A DNA stretch of 33,476 bases, taken from Planktotalea sp. (lineage in GTDB: Bacteria; Pseudomonadota; Alphaproteobacteria; Rhodobacterales; Rhodobacteraceae). How positions within the stretch are numbered: position 1 is the first letter of the stretch; every line of letters begins with the position of its first letter. A program made the position numbers and the translations under genes. Of the stretch, positions 16,140 to 25,489 are shown in pieces. The notes below the pieces were generated by a model. It saw nothing but the letters and a program-made list of their open reading frames with translations. It was not told where the DNA came from and did not search any database. The stretch spans positions 32,641 through 66,116 of the forward strand of contig NZ_JABBAM010000035.1 in assembly GCF_018607965.1 (NCBI RefSeq). Reading direction: 5' to 3'.

Positions 16140-17198
16140 ATGCACCTAAGTGATTTTGACTTTGATCTGCCAGAGGCGCTGATCGCAACCCGTCCCGCAA
16201 AACCGCGCAGTGCAGCGCGTTTGCTCTTGGCAAAAGGTGGCGCGATTAGCGATGCGCAAGTCTATGATTTACCCGAGATATTTCAATCGGGTGATCTGTT
16301 GGTTTTGAACGACACCAAAGTGATCCCAGCGCGTCTTTTCGGGGTGCGCAAACGCGAAAGCGAACATGGTTCTGGCGAAGCGAAAATCGAAGTCACCTTG
16401 CTAGAGCCGACCCCAGATCAAGGGAATTGGCGCGCTTTGATCAAACCTTTGCGCAAGATCAAAGAGGGCGAAGTTGTTCGTTTTTCCAACGATCTCAGCG
16501 CGACTTTGAGTGCCAAAGAGGATGGCCAAGGTATTCTGGAATTCAACCTAACGGGCGATGATTTTGATGCGGCTTTGGCTCAGGCGGGCGCAATGCCCTT
16601 GCCGCCCTATATCGCGTCGCTCAGACCTGCGGACGAGCAGGACAAAGAAGACTATCAAACCGTGTTTGCGCAAAACCTTGGGGCCGTTGCTGCGCCCACA
16701 GCGTCGCTGCATTTTGATGATGATCTACTTGCCAAGCTTAAAGGGCGCGGTGTCGAATTTGCACATGTGACATTGCACGTTGGCGCAGGGACATTCTTGC
16801 CGGTTAAGGTTGATGATGTGACCACCCACAAGATGCACTCAGAATGGGGGCAGGTCAGTGCGAAAGTGGTCGCACAGATTGCCAAGGCCAAGGCTGAGGG
16901 GCGGCGGGTTATCCCTGTTGGTACGACGGCCTTGCGTCTGATCGAAAGTGCGGCTGCCGCGACAGGCCAGATAGCGACTTGGGAGGGCGAGACGGATATC
17001 TTTATTTATCCTGGCTTCAAATTTAATGTCGCAGACGCGTTGATGACAAACTTCCATTTGCCCAAGAGCACGTTGATGATGTTGGTGTCTGCGTTGATGG
17101 GAAAAGAGCGCGTCGATCAGATTTATACCCATGCAATTGAAAATGGATATCGTTTTTTCTCTTACGGAGACAGCTCGCTGCTTATTCCTGATCCATAG
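16140..17198 (+). CDS. queA: S-adenosylmethionine:tRNA ribosyltransferase-isomerase
   Basis: A 352-residue enzyme that transfers the ribosyl part of SAM to preQ1 in tRNA to form epoxyqueuosine, in the queuosine pathway. Recognisable blocks are [24 protein letters not shown] at the N-terminus, [17 protein letters not shown] (about 52-68), [25 protein letters not shown] in the second half, and [31 protein letters not shown] near the end. Full length. The gene starts 5 nt after the DUF3971 stop and lacks its own promoter region. tgt, its usual partner, is not in the window. Confidence 0.96.
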   Translation: MHLSDFDFDLPEALIATRPAKPRSAARLLLAKGGAISDAQVYDLPEIFQSGDLLVLNDTKVIPARLFGVRKRESEHGSGEAKIEVTLLEPTPDQGNWRALIKPLRKIKEGEVVRFSNDLSATLSAKEDGQGILEFNLTGDDFDAALAQAGAMPLPPYIASLRPADEQDKEDYQTVFAQNLGAVAAPTASLHFDDDLLAKLKGRGVEFAHVTLHVGAGTFLPVKVDDVTTHKMHSEWGQVSAKVVAQIAKAKAEGRRVIPVGTTALRLIESAAAATGQIATWEGETDIFIYPGFKFNVADALMTNFHLPKSTLMMLVSALMGKERVDQIYTHAIENGYRFFSYGDSSLLIPDP

Positions 17199-17296
17199 CG
17201 ACATACGCGCGTCAGAAAATGTCGCACATGCACCAGATGTTGACCTTTTGCAGGCATACACGCTGGAATCCTAACCCTGCGGTAATGAGGCCGATT

Positions 17297-18562
17297 ATGT
17301 TTGCTGTTCTTTCAAATTCTTGGGCGCTGCTGCTCGGTATGATGCTCTTGATGCTGGGCAATGGCCTGCAGGGTACCTTGCTTGGTATTCGTGGCGAAAT
17401 CGAAGGCTTTTCAACGTTTGAAATGTCTTTGGTTATGTCGGCCTATTTCGTTGGCTTCTTGGGGGGGTCACGGCTTGCTCCTGAAATGATCCGCCGTGTC
17501 GGTCATGTGCGGGTCTTTGCGGCACTTGGATCACTCATTTCTGCGATTTTGATCCTCTATCCCGCGCTCGCAAATGCAGAGGCGTGGATGATCGGCCGTA
17601 TCATCATCGGTTTTTGTTTCTCTGGTGTCTATGTGACGGCGGAAAGCTGGCTGAACAACTCGTCCACGAATGAAACGCGCGGGCAAACGTTGTCGCTTTA
17701 TATGATTGTTCAAATGATTGGCATTGTAGCTGCTCAAGGTGTTTTGTTGCTCGGCGATCCGTCGGGTTATACGCTTTTCATCATTCCATCGGTTTTGGTC
17801 TCAATTGCATTTGCGCCGATTTTGCTATCCGTTACACCCACGCCTGCGTTTGATACGACAAAACCGATGACGCTGCGTCAGCTGTATAGCGTGTCGCCCT
17901 TGGGCGTTGTTGGCATGTTCTTGCTGGGCGGCGTGTTTTCTGCACAGTTCGGCATGGCGGCTGTTTACGGTGGTAAAGCGGGCCTGAGCATCTGGCAGAT
18001 TTCGATTTTTGTGTCGGCGTTCTATGTCGGTGCGTTAATCATGCAGTATCCGATTGGTGTTTTCTCGGATCGCATGGATCGACGCATACTGATTTTGCTA
18101 TGCGCCTTGGCCGGTGGGTCTGCTGGTTTTATCGCAATTCTGTCTGGTGGTAATTTCAACGTTCTTATTGCGATGGCCTTTATCATCGGGGGTACGTCTA
18201 ATCCGCTGTACTCGCTTCTACTGGCCTATACCAACGACTTTATCGAATATGAGGACATGGCAGCCGCATCAGGGGGGATGGTCTTCACAAATGGGTTGGG
18301 CGCAATTTCAGGCCCGATCATAACCGGTTGGTTAATGACAACATTTGGGGCAGGTGCGTTTTTTGGCGTGATGTCAGCGCTTATGTTGGCCATCTCTGCA
18401 TACGCAATCTTTCGTATGACACAGCGCTCGGCCCCGTCTGTTGAAGACACCGATAGTTTCCAAGCAGTGATGCCATCTTCTTCGCCCGTTTTTGTTGAGG
18501 TCGCACAGGAAATCGCCATTGAAAATTCAATTGAGGAAGGATTGGAGGAAAATTCCCTCTAA
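17297..18562 (+). CDS. MFS transporter (YcaD-like)
   Basis: A protein of about 421 residues with around twelve membrane helices. The segment VYVTAESWLNNSSTNETRGQ followed by LSLYMIVQMIGIVAAQ matches the YcaD-like group of MFS proteins. QYPIGVFSDRMDRRILI is the second-half loop signature. The C-terminus carries about 50 polar, acidic residues after the last helix. I chose ATG at 17297 since GAGG lies 6 nt before it and the first helix begins directly after; upstream in-frame ATGs at 17219 and 17285 would add a polar extension without a ribosome site. Substrate unknown. It follows queA by about 100 nt, a gap holding only a weak inverted repeat. Confidence 0.85.
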   Translation: MFAVLSNSWALLLGMMLLMLGNGLQGTLLGIRGEIEGFSTFEMSLVMSAYFVGFLGGSRLAPEMIRRVGHVRVFAALGSLISAILILYPALANAEAWMIGRIIIGFCFSGVYVTAESWLNNSSTNETRGQTLSLYMIVQMIGIVAAQGVLLLGDPSGYTLFIIPSVLVSIAFAPILLSVTPTPAFDTTKPMTLRQLYSVSPLGVVGMFLLGGVFSAQFGMAAVYGGKAGLSIWQISIFVSAFYVGALIMQYPIGVFSDRMDRRILILLCALAGGSAGFIAILSGGNFNVLIAMAFIIGGTSNPLYSLLLAYTNDFIEYEDMAAASGGMVFTNGLGAISGPIITGWLMTTFGAGAFFGVMSALMLAISAYAIFRMTQRSAPSVEDTDSFQAVMPSSSPVFVEVAQEIAIENSIEEGLEENSL

Positions 18563-18657
18563 ATCTGTCGCAATTGACGCAATTTGTGACTAGCTCTCGC
18601 GCTTAAGCTGACTGTAACGTCAAAGAAAAAATATGACGGGCAAGTTGGAGAATTAAG

Positions 18658-19242
18658 ATGATTGTGGCACCTGAGGATGTGTTAAGCTTTTGGCTTGATG
18701 AAAAGACACCCGCAGATTGGTATAAAGCGGAAGACGCGCTTGACCAAGAAATTCGGGACCGGTTTTGGGCGTCTTGGCAAGCCGCGATGGAAGGCAAGTT
18801 CGGGCTTTGGCTGACCTATCCGACAGGCGCATTGGCCTATATCATTCTCACGGATCAATTTTCGCGCAATATGTTTCGTGGGCAGGGCAAATCCTTTGCG
18901 TCAGACAAGGTGGCGCTTGCCGCCGCCAAGGTTGCGATTGATCGTAAATGGGACCTGCGCATCGACGAACCCGCGCGCCAATTTTTTTATATGCCGTTGA
19001 TGCATTCCGAAAGCCTGTGCGATCAGGAACGCTGCATTCGCCTTATGAAGGAACGCATGCCCAAAGCGGGAGACAACGGCCTGCTGCACGCCAAAGCGCA
19101 CCGCAACGTAATCCGCAAGTTTGGCCGTTTTCCGTATCGCAATGATGCTCTTGCGCGAAATTCAACCCAGCTTGAAATCGACTATGTTCAGGCGGGTGGC
19201 TACGGGTCGACGGTTCGTGAATTGCAGCTTGTCAGCGCCTAA
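18658..19242 (+). CDS. DUF924 family protein
   Basis: A 194-residue soluble, mostly helical protein of the DUF924 family. Family-typical text is VLSFWLDEKTPADWYKAEDALDQEIRDRF at the start, LAYIILTDQFSRNMFRGQGKSFASD in the middle (about 60-84), then FFYMPLMHSESLCDQERC and KFGRFPYRNDALAR. Function is not established; the fold resembles TPR-type helical repeats. GGAG about 8 nt before the ATG supports this start. The gene stands alone: a 95-nt gap separates it from the MFS gene, and a strong terminator follows. Cytoplasmic, with no signal peptide. Confidence 0.9.
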   Translation: MIVAPEDVLSFWLDEKTPADWYKAEDALDQEIRDRFWASWQAAMEGKFGLWLTYPTGALAYIILTDQFSRNMFRGQGKSFASDKVALAAAKVAIDRKWDLRIDEPARQFFYMPLMHSESLCDQERCIRLMKERMPKAGDNGLLHAKAHRNVIRKFGRFPYRNDALARNSTQLEIDYVQAGGYGSTVRELQLVSA

Positions 19243-19268
19243 CGCGCTACAAAACGGCGGATTTTTCA

Positions 19269-19292
19269 GGGCAGTCTTCGGGCTGCCCTTTT
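19269..19292 (+). terminator. Intrinsic terminator after the DUF924 gene
   Basis: GGGCAGTC, loop TTCG, GGCTGCCC, then TTTT and CATTT. The 8-bp stem closes with a C(UUCG)G tetraloop and one G-U pair; the T-tract follows at once. It ends the DUF924 transcript about 55 nt before lpdA and shows that lpdA begins a new unit. Confidence 0.9.
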
Positions 19293-19347
19293 CATTTGTC
19301 GATCTGCTGGATAGCCTATCAAAATCGACCAACCAAGGAGCGCGCAC

Positions 19348-20742
19348 ATGAGCCAGAAAACCTACGATATGATCGTGATTGGTGCAGGACCTGGCGGGTA
19401 CGTTGCTGCGATAAGAGGCGCGCAGCTTGGGTTAAATGTCGCGATTGTCGAACGCGAACACATGGGTGGTATTTGTTTGAACTGGGGCTGTATTCCCACC
19501 AAGGCGATGCTGCGCTCGGCTGAAGTTTTTCATTTGATGCACCGCGCCAAGGAATTCGGACTTAGCGCGACAGGGATTGAGTATGATCTGGATGCGGTCG
19601 TGAAACGCTCGCGCAAGGTGGCTGGACAGCTCTCTGGTGGTATCAGCCATCTGATGAAAAAGAATAAAATCGACGTTGTGATGGGGCAAGCCAAGCTTGC
19701 CGGCAAAAGTGCTGTGTCTGTTGCGACGGACAAGGGTGAAGTGATTTTGAATTCTACCCACATCATCCTAGCAACGGGCGCGCGCGCGCGCGAATTGCCC
19801 AAGCTTGAGGCGGACGGTGATTTGGTTTGGACCTACAAACACGCGCTGACACCGCCGCGCATGCCAAAGAAACTACTGGTGATTGGCTCTGGTGCAATCG
19901 GAATTGAGTTCGCAAGTTTTTACAACACGCTCGGCGCGGACACGACTGTGGTCGAGGTCATGAACCGTGTGCTGCCGGTTGAAGATGCTGAAATCAGCGC
20001 CTTTGCGAAGAAAAGTTTTACCGCGCAGGGGATGAAAATCTGTGAGAATGCGATGGTGAAACAACTGGACCGCGCTAAGGGCAAAGTTACCGCCCATATT
20101 GAAGCGGGTGGCAAAGTTACCAAAGAAGACTTCGACACTGTCATTTCGGCGGTTGGGATCATCGGCAATGTCGAAGGCCTCGGACTGGAAGAGGCGGGCA
20201 TCATGCTGGATCGCACGCATGTCACCACGGACGAATACTGCCGCACTGGTGTTGAGGGTGTGTATGCGATTGGTGATATCGCAGGCGCACCGTGGCTGGC
20301 GCACAAAGCCTCGCACGAGGGCGTTTTGGTTGCGGAAATGATCGCGGGTCAAAAGGTATATCCGATCAAACCGGGCTCAATTGCGGGTTGTACATATTGT
20401 AACCCACAAGTGGCCAGCGTCGGTCTGACCGAAGCACAGGCAAAAGAGGCGGGTTATGACATCAAAGTGGGACGCTTCCCGTTCATGGGCAATGGCAAAG
20501 CCATCGCACTCGGCGAAGCGGAAGGCTTGGTCAAAACCGTGTTTGACGGCAAAACGGGCGAGCTTTTGGGCGCACATATGATTGGTGCAGAAGTGACCGA
20601 GATGATCCAAGGTTATGTCATTGGCCGTCAGCTTGAGACCACAGAAGAAGACCTGATGCATACGGTCTTCCCGCATCCGACCCTCTCTGAGATGATGCAC
20701 GAAAGCGTGCTGGATGCCTACGGGCGCGCCATTCACTTCTAA
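19348..20742 (+). CDS. lpdA: Dihydrolipoyl dehydrogenase
   Basis: A 464-residue FAD enzyme (E3) that reoxidises dihydrolipoamide in 2-oxoacid dehydrogenase complexes, producing NADH. The FAD-binding GAGPGGYVAAIRGAQLG (about 12-28), the redox-active disulfide GGICLNWGCIPTKA (C-x4-C), the NAD-binding VIGSGAIGIEFASFYNTLG, AIGDIAGAPWLAHKASHEG, and the C-terminal HPTLSEMMHE with the catalytic His-Glu are all intact. AAGGAG 7 nt before the ATG confirms the start. No E1 or E2 genes lie in the window, so it is unclear whether it serves pyruvate or 2-oxoglutarate dehydrogenase. The disrupted methyltransferase gene follows after 9 nt. Confidence 0.97.
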   Translation: MSQKTYDMIVIGAGPGGYVAAIRGAQLGLNVAIVEREHMGGICLNWGCIPTKAMLRSAEVFHLMHRAKEFGLSATGIEYDLDAVVKRSRKVAGQLSGGISHLMKKNKIDVVMGQAKLAGKSAVSVATDKGEVILNSTHIILATGARARELPKLEADGDLVWTYKHALTPPRMPKKLLVIGSGAIGIEFASFYNTLGADTTVVEVMNRVLPVEDAEISAFAKKSFTAQGMKICENAMVKQLDRAKGKVTAHIEAGGKVTKEDFDTVISAVGIIGNVEGLGLEEAGIMLDRTHVTTDEYCRTGVEGVYAIGDIAGAPWLAHKASHEGVLVAEMIAGQKVYPIKPGSIAGCTYCNPQVASVGLTEAQAKEAGYDIKVGRFPFMGNGKAIALGEAEGLVKTVFDGKTGELLGAHMIGAEVTEMIQGYVIGRQLETTEEDLMHTVFPHPTLSEMMHESVLDAYGRAIHF

Positions 20743-20751
20743 GGAAATACT

Positions 20752-21312
20752 ATGCCATCGCAAAACTGGACTGAGCTTCGACGCATCTCTAGGGCGTGGT
20801 TGAAAGAACTGCCCTTGCAAGGCATGTCTGTGGCTGAAATTTCAGGTCAATGGGGCAAGTATTTCAACTTTGGGTTTTACGAACAGTTCCGCTATCCAAA
20901 ATACGACATATGCAAAGGCCTCTATGAGGGGGAGGACGGCAAACCGCGCAAGTTCGATCTGATCATTGCAGACTAGGTTTGGGAACATTTGGATCGTCCC
21001 TATGCAACCACCAAGAACGTGCGCAAGATGATGAAACGTGGATCGTATTTTTACATTGCGACGCCGTTTTTCATTCCCTTGCACGCGGCACCGCAGGACA
21101 ATTCGCGTTGGTCTGCACGGGGTCTGAAAAACCTACTTATCGAATGCGGTTTCGATGAAAGTTCGATCAGATCTAGCCAGTGGGGCAATCGCGGAGCCGC
21201 GCAGCGCAACCTTGAACGTGAATGGCCGCCGAAACATATTCCCGAAACCGATGATTTGACGAATGATCCCGACTTTCCAATCACGTCCTGGGCGCTTGCG
21301 CAGAAAATTTAG
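20752..21312 (+). pseudogene. SAM-dependent methyltransferase gene interrupted by an in-frame TAG
   Basis: Codons 1-74 encode the first half of a class I methyltransferase: MPSQNWTELRR, the SAM-loop region VAEISGQWG, the acidic YPKYDICKG and FDLIIAD. Codon 75 (20974-20976) is TAG. The same frame then continues with VWEHLDRPYATTKNVRKMM, FYIATPFFIPLHAAP, NSRWSARGLKNLLIECGF and PETDDLTNDPDFPITSWALAQ up to TAG at 21310-21312. The full frame is 187 codons including the terminal stop, and there is no frameshift. The stop falls just after motif DLIIAD and before VWEHL, where a Gln (CAG) would be natural, so one C-to-T change explains it. The start keeps a good ribosome site (AAGGA, 6 nt before ATG). 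Recent inactivation, a sequencing error or amber readthrough are all possible. Confidence 0.85.
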
Positions 21313-21315
21313 CAG

Positions 21316-22518
21316 ATGCAAACATTCCCCGAACGGACAGACTATGCCATTGTGATCCTAGTCTGGTTGGCGGGCCTTGGCGCGGCAGCGCAATTTGGCA
21401 AGGTTGCGATTTCGCTTGATGGCTTTCGTGAACGCTACCCTGTTAGCGAGGTTGCACTTGGGTTCCTAATCTCTTGCGTCGGCCTTGCGGGCCTTACGCT
21501 GGGTGTTTTAGGCGGCATTCTCATCATACGCTCTGGTATTCGCCGTGCTTTTGTATCGGGGCTTGTGCTGGCGTCTATCCTTTCAGCATCACAAGCGATC
21601 CTGCCGCCATATCCCGTCATGATCGCCTTGCGCATTCTTGAGGGCCTTGCGCATTTGGCAATCGTTATCGCGGGCCCAATCTTGATGGCACGCCATAGTT
21701 CAGACCGCGCGCGCTCTGCTGTTATGACGTTATGGAGCAGCTTTTTCGGTATATCCTTCGTGCTGATCGCACTCCTTGCACCACCGATCTTGAATGCGGG
21801 GGGATTGCCCGCGCTGCTCCTTGCACATGCAGGATATATGTTTGTTTTGGCGCTTGCGTTGTGGAGCATTTTGCCTGCGCCCTTAACCCCTCAGGTAAGT
21901 GCGCTTAGGGATGTTCCCTTAACAGCGCGCGGGATCGTGTCCCTGCACATGAGCATCTACAAATCCCCCGTCACCAGCGCGGCGGCACTTGGGTTCGTTT
22001 GGTACACGGCGACCTATATTTCAGTGCTTACTTACTTGCCTGGCTTTGTGTCCGAGGACAGCCGCACGGGTCTATCCGCAGGCTTGCCACTGGCCTCAAT
22101 CCTCATATCGCTCACGTTAGGGATCGTACTTTTGCGCATGGTTACGACTGTGCGCGCGGTTCAAATCGGGTATCTTGCAACGGCGATTACTTCTCTGCCG
22201 CTCTTGTATTTCTATGGAAACGATGCGGCATTTATCATCGCGTGTTTAGTGTTGCTTGGTGCAACTGGAATTGTTCCTGGGGCAAGTTTTGCAGCACTTG
22301 CTGCCCTTAATTCAACGGATGAGGCGCGCGCGCATGCGACAGGTGCGATTGCGCAAATGGGCAATGTTGGCAACACCTGTGGGCCACCGATCTTGGCGGC
22401 AATTGCCTTGCGAACGGGTATAATTGGGACGGTGGTTTTTATTGTGACGCTTAGCCTGTGTGGTGTTTTGGTTCATGGCATTCTCGCGCGGCGACGCGCA
22501 TCGGTGGGGAAACTTTAA
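21316..22518 (+). CDS. MFS transporter
   Basis: A 400-residue protein with about twelve membrane helices and almost no N-terminal tail (MQTFPERTDYAIVILVWLAGLGAAAQFG). LGVLGGILIIRSGIRRAFVSG is the loop 2-3 region; the sequence style resembles CynX/NimT-type MFS proteins, but I cannot assign a substrate. It begins 3 nt after the methyltransferase stop and has only a poor ribosome site, so its translation probably depends on ribosomes arriving from upstream. The nonsense codon in the methyltransferase could therefore lower its expression. It ends about 100 nt before uvrA. Confidence 0.83.
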   Translation: MQTFPERTDYAIVILVWLAGLGAAAQFGKVAISLDGFRERYPVSEVALGFLISCVGLAGLTLGVLGGILIIRSGIRRAFVSGLVLASILSASQAILPPYPVMIALRILEGLAHLAIVIAGPILMARHSSDRARSAVMTLWSSFFGISFVLIALLAPPILNAGGLPALLLAHAGYMFVLALALWSILPAPLTPQVSALRDVPLTARGIVSLHMSIYKSPVTSAAALGFVWYTATYISVLTYLPGFVSEDSRTGLSAGLPLASILISLTLGIVLLRMVTTVRAVQIGYLATAITSLPLLYFYGNDAAFIIACLVLLGATGIVPGASFAALAALNSTDEARAHATGAIAQMGNVGNTCGPPILAAIALRTGIIGTVVFIVTLSLCGVLVHGILARRRASVGKL

Positions 22519-22540
22519 ACAATCCAGCTTCATCTGCTGT

Positions 22541-22555
22541 GTTCGTTTAATGTTC
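22541..22555 (+). promoter_or_regulatory. LexA (SOS) box upstream of uvrA
   Basis: GTTC (22541-22544), seven bases GTTTAAT, GTTC (22552-22555). This is the exact alphaproteobacterial LexA operator GTTC-N7-GTTC, placed 67 nt before the uvrA start. uvrA is a classical SOS gene, so position and target agree. Confidence 0.88.
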
Positions 22556-22566
22556 TCGTTTTCTTA

Positions 22567-22595
22567 TTGGATTTCTGCGCGCTGTTAGCTATCTG
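22567..22595 (+). promoter_or_regulatory. Candidate uvrA promoter
   Basis: TTGGAT (22567-22572), a 17-base spacer, and TATCTG (22590-22595). It lies just downstream of the LexA box, where bound repressor could block polymerase. The -10 element is a weak match. Confidence 0.35.
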
Positions 22596-22621
22596 TTATC
22601 AAGACTGCTGTAGGGGGCAAA

Positions 22622-25486
22622 ATGGCCGAGCTGAAAAATATCGAAGTGCGCGGTGCGCGCGAGCATAATCTCAAATCCATTGACGTTGATATTCCGCGCG
22701 ACCAATTGGTTGTAATCACGGGTCTATCGGGTTCTGGAAAATCCTCGCTCGCGTTTGACACGATCTATGCCGAGGGCCAGCGCCGTTACGTGGAATCGCT
22801 CAGCGCCTATGCCCGGCAATTCCTTGATATGATGCAAAAGCCTGATGTGGATCATATCAGCGGCCTTAGTCCTGCGATTTCGATCGAACAAAAAACAACG
22901 TCCAAGAATCCGCGCTCTACCGTGGGTACTGTGACGGAAATATATGACTATATGCGCTTGCTTTATGCGCGTGTTGGAACGCCCTATTCCCCCGCGACGG
23001 GCAAACCGATCGAAGCGCAGCAAGTGCAGGATATGGTTGACCGGATCATGACCATGGAGAAGGGCACGCGCGGCTATCTTTTGGCCCCGATCATTCGGGA
23101 TCGCAAAGGCGAATACCGCAAAGAATTCATGGAGTTGAGCAAGCAAGGGTTTCAACGTGTTAAGGTTGATGGTAAATTTTACGAGTTGGATGAACCGCCG
23201 ACGCTGGACAAAAAGTTCCGTCACGACATTGATGTTGTCGTTGATCGTATCGTCGTCCGTGAGGGGTTAGAAACCCGCCTTGCAGATAGCCTGCGCACCG
23301 CGCTTGATCTGGCCGATGGGATTGCCGTTCTGGAAACAGCACCCTCTGAGGGTGAACCAGAACGCAGTACGTTTTCCGAAAAATTTGCCTGTCCCGTCAG
23401 TGGCTTCACCATTCCAGAAATTGAACCACGTCTCTTCAGTTTCAACGCACCGTTCGGGGCCTGTCCTGAATGTGATGGACTTGGAAAAGAGCTATTCTTT
23501 GATGAACGCTTGGTCGTGCCCGACGCGGATTTGAAAATTTCTGACGGCGCGCTTGCTCCATGGCGCAAAGGTAAGTCGCCTTATTTTTTGCAGACGATTG
23601 AAGCTATCGCAAAGCACTACAAATTCAAAGAAAGTACCAAGTGGAAAGATTTGCCCAAGAATGTGCAGCAGGTTTTCTTGCGTGGGTCTGGCGACGAGGA
23701 ACTTCCGTTCCGCTATGACGAGGGGGGTCGTGTCTACCAGGTGACCCGCGTTTTTGAAGGTGTCATTCCAAACATGGAACGTCGTTATCGCGAAACGGAT
23801 AGCAACTGGATCCGCGAAGAATTCGAACGTTACCAAAATAATAGACCATGCGGGACATGCGAAGGGTTCCGTCTGCGTCAAGAAGCACTGGCTGTCAAAA
23901 TCGCTGGTCTGCACGTGGGTCATGTTGTGCAAATGTCGATCAAAGAAGCCTTTGATTGGTGCGATTCCGTGCCTGCGAGCCTGACAAAGCAAAAGAACGA
24001 GATCGCGTTGGCGATCTTGAAGGAAATTCGTGAACGTTTGGGATTTCTTAACAACGTTGGTCTAGAGTACCTGACATTGTCACGCGCTAGTGGCACGTTG
24101 AGTGGGGGGGAAAGCCAGCGGATCAGACTTGCCAGCCAAATTGGTTCGGGCCTGCAGGGCGTGTTGTATGTTCTGGACGAACCATCCATCGGCCTGCACC
24201 AACGCGACAATGATCGCCTTCTTTTGACGCTGAAAAACCTGCGCGATCAGGGCAATACAGTAATCGTGGTTGAACATGATGAAGAAGCCATTCGCGAAGC
24301 CGACTATGTCTTTGACATCGGCCCGGGCGCGGGTGTGCATGGGGGGCGCGTTGTTTCTAAGGGAACCCCTGCGGAAATCATTGCAGATCAAAACTCGGTC
24401 ACGGGTCAGTATCTAAGCGGCAAGCGCGAGATTGCGGTGCCTGCACAACGCCGCGCAGGCAACAAGAAAAAGATCAAAGTGGTGAAAGCGACGGGCAATA
24501 ACCTGCAAAACGTCACGGTCGAATTTCCGCTTGGTAAATTCGTTTGCGTCACAGGTGTCTCTGGCGGTGGGAAATCCACATTGACGATTGAGACGCTGTT
24601 CAAAACAGCCTCCATGCAATTGAACGGTGCGCGCCAAACACCTGCACCGTGCGAGACGATCAAGGGCCTCGAGTACCTCGACAAAGTGATCGACATTGAT
24701 CAACGCGCGATTGGCCGTACACCGCGCTCGAACCCCGCGACGTATACGGGCGCGTTCACACCAATCCGTGATTGGTTTGCGGGTCTGCCCGAAGCGAAAG
24801 CGCGCGGCTACAAGCCCGGTCGCTTCAGTTTCAATGTCAAAGGCGGACGCTGCGAAGCCTGTCAGGGTGACGGCGTCATCAAGATCGAAATGCATTTCCT
24901 GCCTGACGTTTATGTGGAATGCGAAACCTGCAAAGGCGCGCGTTATAACCGCGAAACGCTGGAAATCCGTTTCAAGGGAAAAAGCATCGCTGACGTATTG
25001 AACATGACCGTCGAAGAAGCACAGGGCTTCTTTACCGCCGTACCTAGCATTCGCGAAAAAATGGATGCGTTGATGCGCGTTGGTCTTGGCTACATCAAGG
25101 TCGGCCAACAAGCGACGACGCTCTCTGGTGGTGAAGCGCAACGCGTGAAACTGTCTAAAGAACTTAGCAAACGATCCACAGGGCGTACGCTTTATATTCT
25201 TGATGAACCGACAACGGGTCTGCATTTCGAAGATGTACGTAAGTTATTGGAAGTGTTGCATGAATTGGTAGAGGGCGGCAACACCGTCATCGTGATTGAA
25301 CATAATTTGGATGTTGTGAAAACCGCTGACTGGGTGATTGATATTGGTCCTGAGGGCGGTGATGGTGGCGGCGAAGTCGTCGCAGTCGGCACGCCCGAAA
25401 CCATCGCAGAAGAAGAACGCAGTTATACGGGGCGTTACCTGAAGCCGATGTTGGAAACGGCCCGGAAACGCGCCGCAGCCAAGTAG
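22622..25486 (+). CDS. uvrA: Excinuclease ABC subunit A
   Basis: A 954-residue damage-recognition ATPase of nucleotide excision repair. The first ABC half has the P-loop GLSGSGKSS (34-42) and signature [16 protein letters not shown]; the second has GVSGGGKST (645-653) and [16 protein letters not shown]. The second zinc module is complete (C744, C747, C767, C770). The first has C257, C281 and C284, but reads CPVSGF where a CxxC pair is usual, so Ser260 replaces one Cys; I recall this as common in alphaproteobacteria. A G-run before the ATG supports the start. Expression is probably under LexA control through the operator upstream. It converges with the CBS-domain gene with a 3-nt gap. Confidence 0.98.
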   Translation: MAELKNIEVRGAREHNLKSIDVDIPRDQLVVITGLSGSGKSSLAFDTIYAEGQRRYVESLSAYARQFLDMMQKPDVDHISGLSPAISIEQKTTSKNPRSTVGTVTEIYDYMRLLYARVGTPYSPATGKPIEAQQVQDMVDRIMTMEKGTRGYLLAPIIRDRKGEYRKEFMELSKQGFQRVKVDGKFYELDEPPTLDKKFRHDIDVVVDRIVVREGLETRLADSLRTALDLADGIAVLETAPSEGEPERSTFSEKFACPVSGFTIPEIEPRLFSFNAPFGACPECDGLGKELFFDERLVVPDADLKISDGALAPWRKGKSPYFLQTIEAIAKHYKFKESTKWKDLPKNVQQVFLRGSGDEELPFRYDEGGRVYQVTRVFEGVIPNMERRYRETDSNWIREEFERYQNNRPCGTCEGFRLRQEALAVKIAGLHVGHVVQMSIKEAFDWCDSVPASLTKQKNEIALAILKEIRERLGFLNNVGLEYLTLSRASGTLSGGESQRIRLASQIGSGLQGVLYVLDEPSIGLHQRDNDRLLLTLKNLRDQGNTVIVVEHDEEAIREADYVFDIGPGAGVHGGRVVSKGTPAEIIADQNSVTGQYLSGKREIAVPAQRRAGNKKKIKVVKATGNNLQNVTVEFPLGKFVCVTGVSGGGKSTLTIETLFKTASMQLNGARQTPAPCETIKGLEYLDKVIDIDQRAIGRTPRSNPATYTGAFTPIRDWFAGLPEAKARGYKPGRFSFNVKGGRCEACQGDGVIKIEMHFLPDVYVECETCKGARYNRETLEIRFKGKSIADVLNMTVEEAQGFFTAVPSIREKMDALMRVGLGYIKVGQQATTLSGGEAQRVKLSKELSKRSTGRTLYILDEPTTGLHFEDVRKLLEVLHELVEGGNTVIVIEHNLDVVKTADWVIDIGPEGGDGGGEVVAVGTPETIAEEERSYTGRYLKPMLETARKRAAAK

Positions 25487-25489
25487 CGA

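Noticed and set aside
17199-17224. Inverted repeat CGACAT ... ATGTCG after queA
   Set aside because: 6-bp arms with a 14-base loop and no T-tract; not convincing as a terminator or operator.
24413-25225. 270-codon minus-strand frame
   Set aside because: It lies wholly antisense to uvrA, whose sequence is strongly conserved; its translation is rich in Arg, His, Phe and Cys with no family signature.
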